This document shows positions 31,470-39,338 of a DNA stretch of 64,000 nt, piece after piece. The notes under the pieces were generated by a model, which saw nothing but the letters and a program-made list of their open reading frames with translations, was not told where the DNA came from and ran no database searches. The translations under genes were made by a program, and so were the position numbers. The DNA comes from JBBQXH01 sp963710975 (GTDB lineage: Bacteria > Actinomycetota > Thermoleophilia > Gaiellales > Gaiellaceae): contig CAVQCG010000005.1 in the NCBI GenBank assembly GCA_963710975.1, positions 744,001 through 808,000 of the forward strand, read 5' to 3'. Every line of letters begins with the position of its first letter. Position 1 is the stretch's first letter.

Positions 31470-32336
31470 GTGAAGGCGTATCCGGGACCGACGCCGGCGG
31501 CCCGCTCGGCGTTGCGCGACACCGCGAAGGCACGGCCGGGTACCGAGCTGTCGAGCGAGTACCTGTTCCGGCCGATTGCTCATCCGATCGTGCTCGCACT
31601 GCTTCCGCTGCGCGTTCCCCCGCCCGCTGTCGTGGTCGTCCACGCCGTCATGGGGCTTGTGGCCGCTGGTCTCATCCTTGCCGGCCAGCCGGTGGCTGCC
31701 GCATCTCTCCTCCTCGCGAAGACGGTTCTGGACGCGGCCGATGGGCAACTCGCCCGCGCTTCGGGCCGCGTCACACCGCTCGGCCGCTATCTCGATACGG
31801 AGCTCGACGCCGTCGCAAACGTCGCGATCTTCGCCGCGATCGGCGCGGTGACCGGCCGCCCCTGGCTCGCCCTTGCCGCCTTCATCGCGCTCACGCTCAC
31901 GCTGAGTGTCGACTACGTCCTGATCTCGCAGTCGCGAGGCGGCATCCTGGACCGAGACCCAGATCGATCCGGCTCGGTGCTCCTCCGTGCCACTCGGAGC
32001 GTGTACGAGGCGACCTTCGCCCCCCAGGACCGCCTCCTCGTGCGGGTCGACCGCCGCCGGCTCGAGTCGGCGCTTCGAGGAGTTATCGACGACCCGGCGC
32101 GCGCCCGCGGCGAGTCTGCCTATCAGGATCCCTTGATGCTCTCCGTCGTCGCCAACCTGGGGCTCGCCACACAGCTCCTCGTCCTCGCAGTCTGCCTCCT
32201 CGTCGACGCACCTGTTGCCTACCTTTGGATCGCGCTGGCTGGAGGATTGCTCGTCCCAGCCCTCCAGCTCCGCCGGGAACGACGCGCTCGACATGCCGCG
32301 CTCGCCGGCCCGGAATCATGCGCTCCGGCGGTATGA
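31470..32336 (+). CDS. CDP-alcohol phosphatidyltransferase family membrane protein
   Basis: The 288-residue protein has the complete CDP-alcohol transferase signature DAADGQLARASGRVTPL continuing GRYLDTELD, i.e. D-x2-DG-x2-AR-x8-G-x3-D-x3-D, and about six hydrophobic segments. It joins a CDP-activated lipid to an alcohol acceptor in the plasma membrane; the acceptor cannot be told. Start is a GTG at 31470. It overlaps the following SDR gene by 4 nt (ATGA). Confidence 0.85.
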   Translation: MKAYPGPTPAARSALRDTAKARPGTELSSEYLFRPIAHPIVLALLPLRVPPPAVVVVHAVMGLVAAGLILAGQPVAAASLLLAKTVLDAADGQLARASGRVTPLGRYLDTELDAVANVAIFAAIGAVTGRPWLALAAFIALTLTLSVDYVLISQSRGGILDRDPDRSGSVLLRATRSVYEATFAPQDRLLVRVDRRRLESALRGVIDDPARARGESAYQDPLMLSVVANLGLATQLLVLAVCLLVDAPVAYLWIALAGGLLVPALQLRRERRARHAALAGPESCAPAV

Positions 32337-33049
32337 GCGCGGGCGCCGCGCTCGTAACCGGCTCGAGCCGGGGTATCGGTCGAGGGATTCTCCTCGCCCT
32401 CGCGCGCGCGGGATACGACGTGGCAGTGCACTACAGGCATTCAGCCGAGGAAGCCGAGGAAGCGCGCCGCACGGCAGAGGGCCTCGGGGTACGGGCGGTC
32501 TCCCTCGCTGCCGACGTCTCGGAACCGGACGCAGCGGCCGGCCTGGTCAGGCAGGCCGCGGAGGAACTCGGAAGGCTCGACGTCCTCGTCAACAACGTCG
32601 GCAACTACGTCTTCAAGGCGGTGGACGAGCTGACCTTCGCGGAGTGGGACGACGTGCTCGCGACGAACCTGACGGCGACCTTCGCCACCTGTCAGGCCGT
32701 GCTCCCGATCATGCGCGAGCAGGGGGGCGGCCGGATCGTGAACATCGGCTACGCGGGAACGCAGACGCTGGTCGCGCGCCCGAGTCTCGTGCCCTACGCC
32801 ATCGCGAAGACCGGCGTGGTCATCCTGACGAAGTCGATCGCGAAGGCCGAGGCGCGAAACGCCATCACCGCAAACGTCGTCGCACCCGGTGTGATCGAGA
32901 ACTCGGTAACTCAGCCGACGGGGGAAATCCCATCCGGCCGGGTCGGCCGTATCGAGGAAGTAGCTGAGACCGTGTTGTTTCTCCTCTCACCCGCAGCCGC
33001 CTACGTGACCGGACAGGTCATCGAGGTCGCCGGCGGCTGGAACCTCTGA
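32333..33049 (+). CDS. SDR-family oxidoreductase (FabG-like) with altered catalytic Ser position
   Basis: The 238-residue protein has the classical SDR NAD(P) motif VTGSSRGIGRG, NNVGN in place of NNAG, and the YAIAK catalytic Tyr/Lys. The strand that normally supplies the catalytic Ser reads RIVNIGYAGTQT, with Gly/Tyr/Thr where Ser is usual, so activity may be atypical. ATG at 32333 overlaps the upstream stop; 32318 is an alternative start. Substrate unknown. Confidence 0.82.
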   Translation: MSAGAALVTGSSRGIGRGILLALARAGYDVAVHYRHSAEEAEEARRTAEGLGVRAVSLAADVSEPDAAAGLVRQAAEELGRLDVLVNNVGNYVFKAVDELTFAEWDDVLATNLTATFATCQAVLPIMREQGGGRIVNIGYAGTQTLVARPSLVPYAIAKTGVVILTKSIAKAEARNAITANVVAPGVIENSVTQPTGEIPSGRVGRIEEVAETVLFLLSPAAAYVTGQVIEVAGGWNL

Positions 33050-33119
33050 GCCCCGTCACGATTCTGAAAGCCATCGCGCGGCGCACGCCCCTCGGTCGGC
33101 TGGGACCGCGGAAGCGGTT

Positions 33120-33840
33120 TCAGCCAGCGCCGCGCAGGACGACCCGCTGCCCGTTCATCGAGGCTGCGGCGTCTGACGAGAGATAGGCGATCACGTCGGC
33201 GATCTCCTCGGCAGGCGTGAACGCCGGGAAGGCCTCGCCCGGCTTCTCGGCCCGCATCGCCGGAGTGAGGATCGCGCCGACGACCACGATGTTCGCCGTC
33301 GCGCCTGTGCCGCGAAAGCGGTCGGCGAGAGCAAGCGTCCAGGCGTCGCCGGCAGCCTTCGCCGCCGCGTAGGCGGCGTTCCCGCTCGTCGGCGCCTGGG
33401 CCTGGCTCGAGGAGACTGTCAGGAACCGGCCCCGACCACTCTCGGCGAGGTGTGAGGTGAAGGCGACTGCCACACGCTGGAGCGTCCGCACGATGAGGCC
33501 CTGGAGCCAGTCCCAGTCCTCGAGGGGTGCGTCGTCGATCGCCTTCCCGCCGCGCCAGCCGCCGACGAGGTGAACACGCCATCGACATGACCGTGCCGCG
33601 CGGCGAGATCGTCGGCCCAGGCGCGAGTTGCCTCCGCGTCGAGGAAGTCGACGGCTGTGGCCTCGGCCTGACCCGCAGGGAGCCCGCGACGAGCGGCTCG
33701 AGCTTGTCCGCTTCACGGCCCGCAAGAGCGAGGGTGGCGCCGCCCGCGGCGAGGCGCTCGACGACCGTCGGGCCGAGATTTCCGGCGGCGCCGGCAACAG
33801 CGATGACCCGTCCGTCGAGCGATGGCTGGGTCATCGTCAT
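33120..33840 (-). CDS. SDR-family oxidoreductase, interrupted by two single-base deletions
   Basis: The N-terminus reads MTQPSLDGRVIAVAGAAGNL with the Rossmann GAAGNLG loop. The middle (QAEATAVDFLDAEATRAW, then LAARHGHVDGV) is in a second frame, and the C-terminal part (HLVGGWRGGKAIDD, then AYAAAKAAGDAWTLALADRF with catalytic Tyr/Lys, ending NGQRVVLRGAG) in a third. One base is missing near 33685 and one near 33572, both next to G or C runs. Restored length is about 240 residues. Convergent with the upstream SDR gene; the two are not close paralogues. Confidence 0.75.
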
Positions 33841-33907
33841 CGGCGCTGAGCCTATCGGAGCTCCGCCCGCTCCGGCAGATCGCGACGCGTCTAGAATCCC
33901 GGCGAGC

Positions 33908-33980
33908 GCCCTCTTAGCTCAGTTGGTAGAGCACCTCCATGGTAAGGAGGGGGTCGACGGTTCGAGTCCGTCAGAGGGCT
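33908..33980 (+). tRNA. tRNA-Thr (GGT anticodon)
   Basis: A 73-nt cloverleaf: acceptor GCCCTCT/AGAGGGC, D arm GCTC...GAGC, anticodon stem CCTCC/GGAGG with loop ATGGTAA (anticodon GGT), T arm GACGG-TTCGAGT-CCGTC, discriminator T. The tandem 11-bp repeat at 34043-34064 and the broken gene at 34115 follow it. Confidence 0.93.
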
Positions 33981-34114
33981 TCGAGAAATTCCTGCTGATC
34001 AGGCCTTTCTGCTTACGGGTGAGACAACGGTTTTCGGTCTCGACGTCCACCGAACGTCCACCGACCTGTGCGCCCGCGTTCGGTGAGGCTTCGAAACCCT
34101 GTTAGTGAGCGGGA

Positions 34115-34553
34115 TTGCGGGCGTCGCTGGCGACGCCTCTGAACGCGCCGATCGTGCTCAGCTCGACCTACCGAGCCGACGGAGACACCGCCTATGGCCG
34201 CGATGCCAACCCAACTGTGGTAGGCCTCATCGGTCATCCGAGAGTCACACGGGTCCACTATCCCGGCCTCCCCGACCATCCCGGCCATGAGATCTCCAAG
34301 GCGCAGTCACGCGGGCCGGACGCAGTCCTCCGTTCGAGATCGACGGCACCGGTGAGGATGCCGCAGTGTGCAACCGCACGCGGCTGATAGTCCACGCCAC
34401 CAGCCTCGGCGAGGTCGAGACGCTGATCGAACGCCGAGCTCGCTACTCGGGCGAAGTCGCAGCAGGCACCCCGTTACACTGCTGCGCGTGAGCGTCGGCA
34501 TCGAGGACATCGACGACCTCTGGCACGACCTCGAACGAGCGCTCGACCGATGA
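34115..34553 (+). pseudogene. Cystathionine gamma-synthase-like (Cys/Met metabolism PLP enzyme) remnant with large internal deletion
   Basis: The start, LATPLNAPIVLSSTYRADGD and TAYGRDANPT, is the N-terminal tetramerisation/PLP-loop region of the Cys/Met PLP family. It then jumps straight into VVGLIGHPRVTRVHYPGLPD, which belongs near residue 290 of a 380-residue enzyme; about 230 residues including the PLP lysine are missing. After a further frame change the C-terminus continues (TRLIVHATSLGEVETLIERR, SVGIEDIDDLWHDLERALDR) to a TGA that overlaps the next ATG. The large deletion marks true gene decay rather than a base-calling error. Confidence 0.8.
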
Positions 34554-35428
34554 CGAAATTCACGCGCGCAGTCATCGCCGACGCCTTCGCAAGGGTCACC
34601 GCAGAAGCCTTCAGCCTGCCCAAGGGCGAAGTGCCCGCACCACAGGGGGACCGCCTGGTCGCGATCATGAACGACTGGCTCGCCACCAGGAACTGGAAGT
34701 TTGCCTACGTCAGAGACCCGCAAACCTTCGCCTGGCCCGGCAGCTGGATCGCGCTCGCCGCCGACCAACGATCACCGACCGGCTGGCGGCCCGTCCTCAT
34801 GTTCGGCGACCCCTCGGGCCCGCTCCACGACCCGCTCGGCAGCGGTCGAGGACTCGAGATAGTGCACGGCCTTCTCCCCGTCCCCCTCGACCGACGTGGA
34901 TGGCGAACGGACTTCTCCATCCCCGATCGCGCTCAGACGCACGTCGGGCAGGTCGTGGCACTGATGATCGCGCCGCATGCCGCCGCGGACGCGCTCACAT
35001 GCACCTCAATCACCGCGCGTCCGGGCGGAATCGATGGCGACCGCTACCAGAACGAGACCGGAACCTTCTCGACCAGCCCCCGCCGTGTCGGCCAAGACAT
35101 CACCTTGATCGAAGCCGAAGCACTCGACGAACTTGAGACTCGCGGAGCACCCATCTCCCCTGAACAAGCTCGGCGCAACATCGTCACCCGCGGCATCGAT
35201 CTCGACCCTCTCATCGGCAAACACTTCCGCGTCGGTGAGGTCAGCTGCTTCGGACAACGCCGCTGCGAACCCTGCGCCCATCTCGAACGACTCACGGCGC
35301 CAGGAACACTTCGTGGCCTCGTCCATCGAGGCGGCATCCGAGCCGACATTATCGAGGCAGGAACCATCAACGTCGGCGACGCGATCCGCGAGAAAAGCTT
35401 CCCACACAGCCGTAGCACGTCTGCGTGA
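34550..35428 (+). CDS. MOSC-domain protein with an unknown N-terminal domain
   Basis: Residues 120-280 of 292 form a MOSC domain: ARPGGIDGDRYQNETGTFS, GQDITLIEAEALDEL, EQARRNIVTRGIDLDPLIGK and QRRCEPCAHLERLTA with the conserved Cys. MOSC proteins carry sulfur or handle molybdenum-cofactor-linked reductions. The first 115 residues (NDWLATRNWKFAYVRDPQTF and so on) I do not recognise. The ATG overlaps the stop of the upstream remnant (ATGA). Confidence 0.75.
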   Translation: MTKFTRAVIADAFARVTAEAFSLPKGEVPAPQGDRLVAIMNDWLATRNWKFAYVRDPQTFAWPGSWIALAADQRSPTGWRPVLMFGDPSGPLHDPLGSGRGLEIVHGLLPVPLDRRGWRTDFSIPDRAQTHVGQVVALMIAPHAAADALTCTSITARPGGIDGDRYQNETGTFSTSPRRVGQDITLIEAEALDELETRGAPISPEQARRNIVTRGIDLDPLIGKHFRVGEVSCFGQRRCEPCAHLERLTAPGTLRGLVHRGGIRADIIEAGTINVGDAIREKSFPHSRSTSA

Positions 35429-35515
35429 CGCAGAGCGGGCGGTGCCAGACGGCTACCGGGCGATGAACGAGAGCGAGTCGATCAAGTTCCTCATCGAGGT
35501 ATAGGAGAACACGCG

Positions 35516-36505
35516 ATGCAGAAGCGAACGCTTGGAAACAGCAACCTGGAAGTCTCGGCGATCGGGCTCGGCTGCATGGGCATGAGCTTCGGCTACGGCC
35601 CAGCCGCCGACAAGCAGGAGATGATCTCCGTCATCCGCGCGGCCTTCGATCATGGCGTCACCTTCTTCGACACGGCCGAGGCCTACGGGCCATACACGAA
35701 CGAAGAACTCTTGGGCGAAGCCCTCGCGCCGGTGCGCGAACAGGCCGTGATCGCGACCAAGTTCGGCTTCGAATTCGACTCGGATGGGCAGCAGCGGGGG
35801 CTCAACAGCCGGCCGGAGCACATCAAACAGGTCGTCGAGAGCTCGCTCAAACGGCTCAAGGTCGAGTCCATCGATCTCCTCTACCAACATCGCGTCGACC
35901 CCGACGTGCCTATCGAAGACGTCGCCGGCACGGTCAGAGACCTGGTCGAGGCTGGCAAGGTCAAGCACTTCGGGCTGTCCGAGCCGGGCGTCGAGACGAT
36001 CCGGCGCGCGCACGCCGTGCAGCCCGTCACAGCGGTTCAGAGCGAGTACTCGCTCTGGTGGCGACGTCCCGAGGAGGAGGTACTGCCGACGCTCGAGCAA
36101 CTCGGGATCGGCTTCGTCCCGTTCAGCCCGCTGGGCAAGGGCTTCCTCACGGGCGCGATCACCGAGGACACCACGTTCGACAGCACGGACTTCCGCAACA
36201 TCGTTCCCCGCTTCACACCGGAGGCCCGGAAGGCGAACCAGGCCCTGGTCGATCTGCTCGGCGAAATCGCGGCCCGGAAGCAGGCAACCTCCGCTCAGAT
36301 CGCCATCGCCTGGCTGCTCGCTCAGAAGCCGTGGATCGTGCCCATCCCAGGTACCACCAAGCTGCGCCGCCTGGAAGAAAACATCGGAGCGGCTGATATC
36401 GAACTGACTCCCAACGATCTGCGTGAGATCGAGAGCGCCGTCTCGAAAGTCCCCGTGCAAGGCGACCGCTACCCGGAAAGGCTGGAACAACTCACCGGCC
36501 GCTGA
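35516..36505 (+). CDS. Aldo/keto reductase (AKR13-like)
   Basis: The 329-residue TIM-barrel protein has the AKR start KRTLGNSNLEVSAIGLGCMG, the catalytic Asp/Tyr in FFDTAEAYGPYTNEELLGEA, Lys in VIATKFGF and His in LLYQHRVDP, and the NADP-binding end WIVPIPGTTKLRRLEENIGA. It reduces small aldehydes and ketones in the cytoplasm. AGGAGA lies 8 nt before the ATG. Confidence 0.9.
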   Translation: MQKRTLGNSNLEVSAIGLGCMGMSFGYGPAADKQEMISVIRAAFDHGVTFFDTAEAYGPYTNEELLGEALAPVREQAVIATKFGFEFDSDGQQRGLNSRPEHIKQVVESSLKRLKVESIDLLYQHRVDPDVPIEDVAGTVRDLVEAGKVKHFGLSEPGVETIRRAHAVQPVTAVQSEYSLWWRRPEEEVLPTLEQLGIGFVPFSPLGKGFLTGAITEDTTFDSTDFRNIVPRFTPEARKANQALVDLLGEIAARKQATSAQIAIAWLLAQKPWIVPIPGTTKLRRLEENIGAADIELTPNDLREIESAVSKVPVQGDRYPERLEQLTGR

Positions 36506-36590
36506 GACGCGCACGCGAATTTGTGCCAAGCGGGCCCAAGCAACCGCAACCGACCGAAGAGGCTGACCCGCCGGTGGCTACGATCGCGGT

Positions 36591-37323
36591 GTGGAGCACT
36601 ACGAGCCTGCGATGAGCTTCGGGGAGGACGTCGCCGAGATCTACGACGACGAGCTCCGCGGGGATGAAACCGGAGACCGTTGCGTTCCTGGAGCAGCTTG
36701 CGGGTGGCGGGCCCGCGCTGGAGCTTGCGATCGGTACCGGGCGGATCGCGCTGCCTCTGGCGGCTCGCGGCATCCGTGTCGACGGCATCGACATCTCGCC
36801 CGCCATGGTCGCCAAGCTGCGCGCCAAGGCAGGGGGAGACAAGATCTCGGTCACGATCGGCGACTTCGCCGACGTTCCTGTCGCGGGCACCTACCGACTG
36901 GTCTTCGTGGTCTTCAACACGCTCTTCAACCTGCTGACCCAGGACGATCAGGTGCGCTGCTTCGAGAACGTCGCCGCCCATCTCAGCGACGACGGCTCGT
37001 TCGTCGTCGAGGCCTTCGTGCCGACCTTTCTCACCCGGCTGCGCGACGATCAATACGTGGATGCCGAAGCGATCGGAGTCGATGAGGTCCGACTTGACGT
37101 GGGTCGGCACGATCCCGTGACGCAGCGACTCGACGAGAGTCACGTGTCCCTGTCTCGTGACGGCATCCGCATGTACCCGCTCGTCACCCGGTACGCCTGG
37201 CCGAGCGAGCTCGATCTCATGGCGCGGATCGCCGGGCTGCGTTTGAAGGACCGGTGGGCCGGCTGGAACCGAGAACCCTTCAACTCCAAGAGCAGCAGAC
37301 ACGTGTCCGTCTACGGACGCTGA
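36591..37323 (+). CDS. Class I SAM-dependent methyltransferase (one frameshift)
   Basis: The N-terminal 27 residues (MEHYEPAMSFGEDVAEIYDD) are in one frame from a GTG at 36591; the rest (ETVAFLEQLAGGGPALELAI, then GTGRIALPLAARGIRVDGID) is in another. One extra G near 36672 explains the shift. The SAM-binding motif I (ALELAIGTGRIALPLA), the acidic motif II (VDGIDISPAMV) and motif IV (LVFVVFNTLFNLL) are clear. Methyl acceptor unknown. Convergent with the dioxygenase-like gene, 5 bp apart. Confidence 0.8.
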
Positions 37324-37328
37324 CCAAG

Positions 37329-38300
37329 TCAGAATCGAGCGACCGGCACGGTGAGCTCGACGGTGAGCCCGTCGGCAACCTCGCCCGACACTGACCCGAG
37401 CTCTGTCGACCCGCCATCGTCGCCAAAGACACGGTCGGTCTCGAGGCTCGTCTGCTGCAGGTTGCTCACGCTCTCGCTGTAGCCGTCGGTCGCGTACACC
37501 TCGTTGCAGATGTCCTCCGGAAGGGCGATCTGCGAGGTTGCGACCGCGTTCGCCTGATCGGTGGCATCGGCGAGGCTCGGGTACACCTCGAAGTGGACGT
37601 GCGGCCAGCGCCCCGAATAGCAGCCTGGGAAGATGCTCGTGAACTCGACAACGCCGTCGTCTCCGGTCTCTGCCACGCCGCGGAGGTAGTTCTGATCGGA
37701 AACGGAGTAGAGCGAGTACGTGCCGGCGCGGTCGCAGTGCCACACGTAGACCGCGGCGCCGGCAAGCGCAGAGCATCCGTTCGAGGCATCCATGATCGCC
37801 AACCGGATCGTCAGCGGAACACCGTCGGCCGTGCCCGAGAAGTCTCCGAAGCTCGCGCGGATGTCGTTGCGAACGATCCCGCTCTGCGTGAGGACATTCG
37901 GGCCGTTCGAGCCGTCGGCCGGATAGGGCCCACCGGTCTCCTCGGGAATGGGGGAGCAATCGGCCACCGTCTCGCCAACGGCGCTCTGCGCAGTCGCCGA
38001 CGCGGAAGCGATCGTGCTGCCTGAGGCGCTCGCCGACGAACCACAACCCGCAAGCGTGATCGCCCCGATCGCACCGAGCCCGGTGACCCCGATGAGCTTC
38101 AACATCCTTCGACGATCTAGGAGCGTTTCGAGATCGAACGCCAACCCCTGATCGAAGACCTCCTCACCTGGATTGGCCAGCGGTCGGCCAAGGTAGGTCG
38201 TCTCACGCAAGTTCTCAGGGCGCCCGCTCTTCACGACATGTCCAAGCGTACGGCTGCGACCTCGGAGCGAACTGTGAGCGGTCCGGGCATATGCCGACAA
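37329..38300 (-). CDS. Exported intradiol ring-cleavage dioxygenase-like lipoprotein
   Basis: The C-terminal two-thirds resemble intradiol dioxygenases: CSPIPEETGGPYP, AAVYVWHCDRAGTYSLYS, GDDGVVEFTSIFPGCYSGRW and PHVHFEVYPSL, which provide the candidate Tyr/Tyr/His/His ligands of the non-haem iron(III). Before this is an export signal with RRR at about residue 63, a hydrophobic stretch and a lipobox LAGC near residue 86, suggesting Tat-type lipoprotein export. The 323-residue start is uncertain; a shorter form beginning near VVKSGRPENL is possible. Confidence 0.78.
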   Translation of the reverse strand: MSAYARTAHSSLRGRSRTLGHVVKSGRPENLRETTYLGRPLANPGEEVFDQGLAFDLETLLDRRRMLKLIGVTGLGAIGAITLAGCGSSASASGSTIASASATAQSAVGETVADCSPIPEETGGPYPADGSNGPNVLTQSGIVRNDIRASFGDFSGTADGVPLTIRLAIMDASNGCSALAGAAVYVWHCDRAGTYSLYSVSDQNYLRGVAETGDDGVVEFTSIFPGCYSGRWPHVHFEVYPSLADATDQANAVATSQIALPEDICNEVYATDGYSESVSNLQQTSLETDRVFGDDGGSTELGSVSGEVADGLTVELTVPVARF

Positions 38301-38395
38301 TCGAACGCCGATGAGATCTGCATCACGAACAGGTCTAATGAATGACCGCGGCGGAGCCGTAGGCCTCCGCCGAACGACGATACGAGGAGGGCACC

Positions 38396-38767
38396 ATGCC
38401 CGGTCAGATCGTGCATATCGAGATCCCGGCGGACGACACGGAGAAGGGACGCGAGTTCTGGGGCTCCCTCTTCGGGTGGCAGTTTCAGGCGTTCCCGGCA
38501 GGCCCGTCCGAGTACCACATGACCCAGATCGGCGACCAGCAGGGCGCGGCGATCACCAACATGGAGGCGGGCAAGCAAGGGACACGCGCGTACTTCGACG
38601 TCGACGACATCAACGCCGGCGCCGCACGCGTGAAGGAGCTCGGCGGGGAAGCGGGCGACCCGATGCCCGTTCCGGGAATGGGATGGTTCTCGACCTGCAA
38701 CGACCCGCAGGGCAACGAGTTCGGCCTCTGGCAGACCGACCCCTCCGCTCAGGCGCCGACCGGCTAG
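38396..38767 (+). CDS. VOC (glyoxalase/bleomycin-resistance fold) family protein
   Basis: The 123-residue protein begins MPGQIVHIEIPADDTEKGRE and has the paired beta-alpha-beta-beta-beta modules of VOC proteins (FWGSLFGWQFQAFPAG; TRAYFDVDDINAGAARVKEL; FSTCNDPQGNEFGLWQTDPS). The candidate metal ligands are His-7 and Glu in the last strand. Function is not predictable. A GAGGAGG ribosome-binding site precedes the ATG. Confidence 0.85.
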   Translation: MPGQIVHIEIPADDTEKGREFWGSLFGWQFQAFPAGPSEYHMTQIGDQQGAAITNMEAGKQGTRAYFDVDDINAGAARVKELGGEAGDPMPVPGMGWFSTCNDPQGNEFGLWQTDPSAQAPTG

Positions 38768-38778
38768 ACCCTCGCCGG

Positions 38779-38810
38779 GGCTGGCGGCGCGCCTCTGGCC
38801 GCCGCCAGCC
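38779..38810. terminator. Bidirectional terminator-like hairpin
   Basis: A perfect 10-bp stem, GGCTGGCGGC (38779-38788) with GCCGCCAGCC (38801-38810) and a 12-nt loop, sits in the 53-bp gap between the convergent VOC genes. There is no U-tract. Confidence 0.55.
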
Positions 38811-38820
38811 ACGCCGGCCT

Positions 38821-39294
38821 CTACGACTGCGCTGCGGCCTCCTCGACCGCCGCGATGTCGATCTTCTTCATCGCGAGCATCGCCCGCATGGCGCGCTGAG
38901 ACTTCTCCCTGTCCGGATCGCTCAGGAGCTCGATCAGCCTCGTCGGAACGATCTGCCAGGAGAGGCCGTACTTGTCCTTCAACCAACCGCACGGGCCTTC
39001 CTCGCCCCCTTCGGAGAGCTTGCCCCAGAAGTGGTCGACCTCGTCCTGGGTCTTGCAGCTCACCTGGAACGAGACGGCCTCGTCGAACGTGAACTGGGGT
39101 CCGCCGTTCAGGGCGACGAACTTCTGGCCGTCCAGCTCGAAGCTCACGGCCATCACCATTCCCTCCGGGCGCGGGCCGGCTTCGCCGTAGCGGGCGACGT
39201 CGAGGATCCTCGAGTTCGGGAAGACCGACGTGTAGAACGTCGCCGCCTCTTCGCCTTCGGTGTCGAACCAGAGGCATGGAGTGATCTCGTGCAT
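38821..39294 (-). CDS. PhnB-like VOC superfamily protein
   Basis: The 157-residue protein begins MHEITPCLWFDTEGEEAATF and has YTSVFPNSRILDVARYGEAG, FELDGQKFVALNGGPQFTFD and KYGLSWQIVPTRLIELLSDP, which match the PhnB/3-demethylubiquinone methyltransferase-like VOC group common in actinobacteria. These are of unknown role and are often next to small stress or ECF-sigma genes. It is 44 nt downstream of the exporter gene on the same strand. Confidence 0.85.
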   Translation of the reverse strand: MHEITPCLWFDTEGEEAATFYTSVFPNSRILDVARYGEAGPRPEGMVMAVSFELDGQKFVALNGGPQFTFDEAVSFQVSCKTQDEVDHFWGKLSEGGEEGPCGWLKDKYGLSWQIVPTRLIELLSDPDREKSQRAMRAMLAMKKIDIAAVEEAAAQS

Positions 39295-39338
39295 CGCCTC
39301 TCCTTTCTCTCGTGGTCGTCAGAGCCGGTTGAGCGTGC

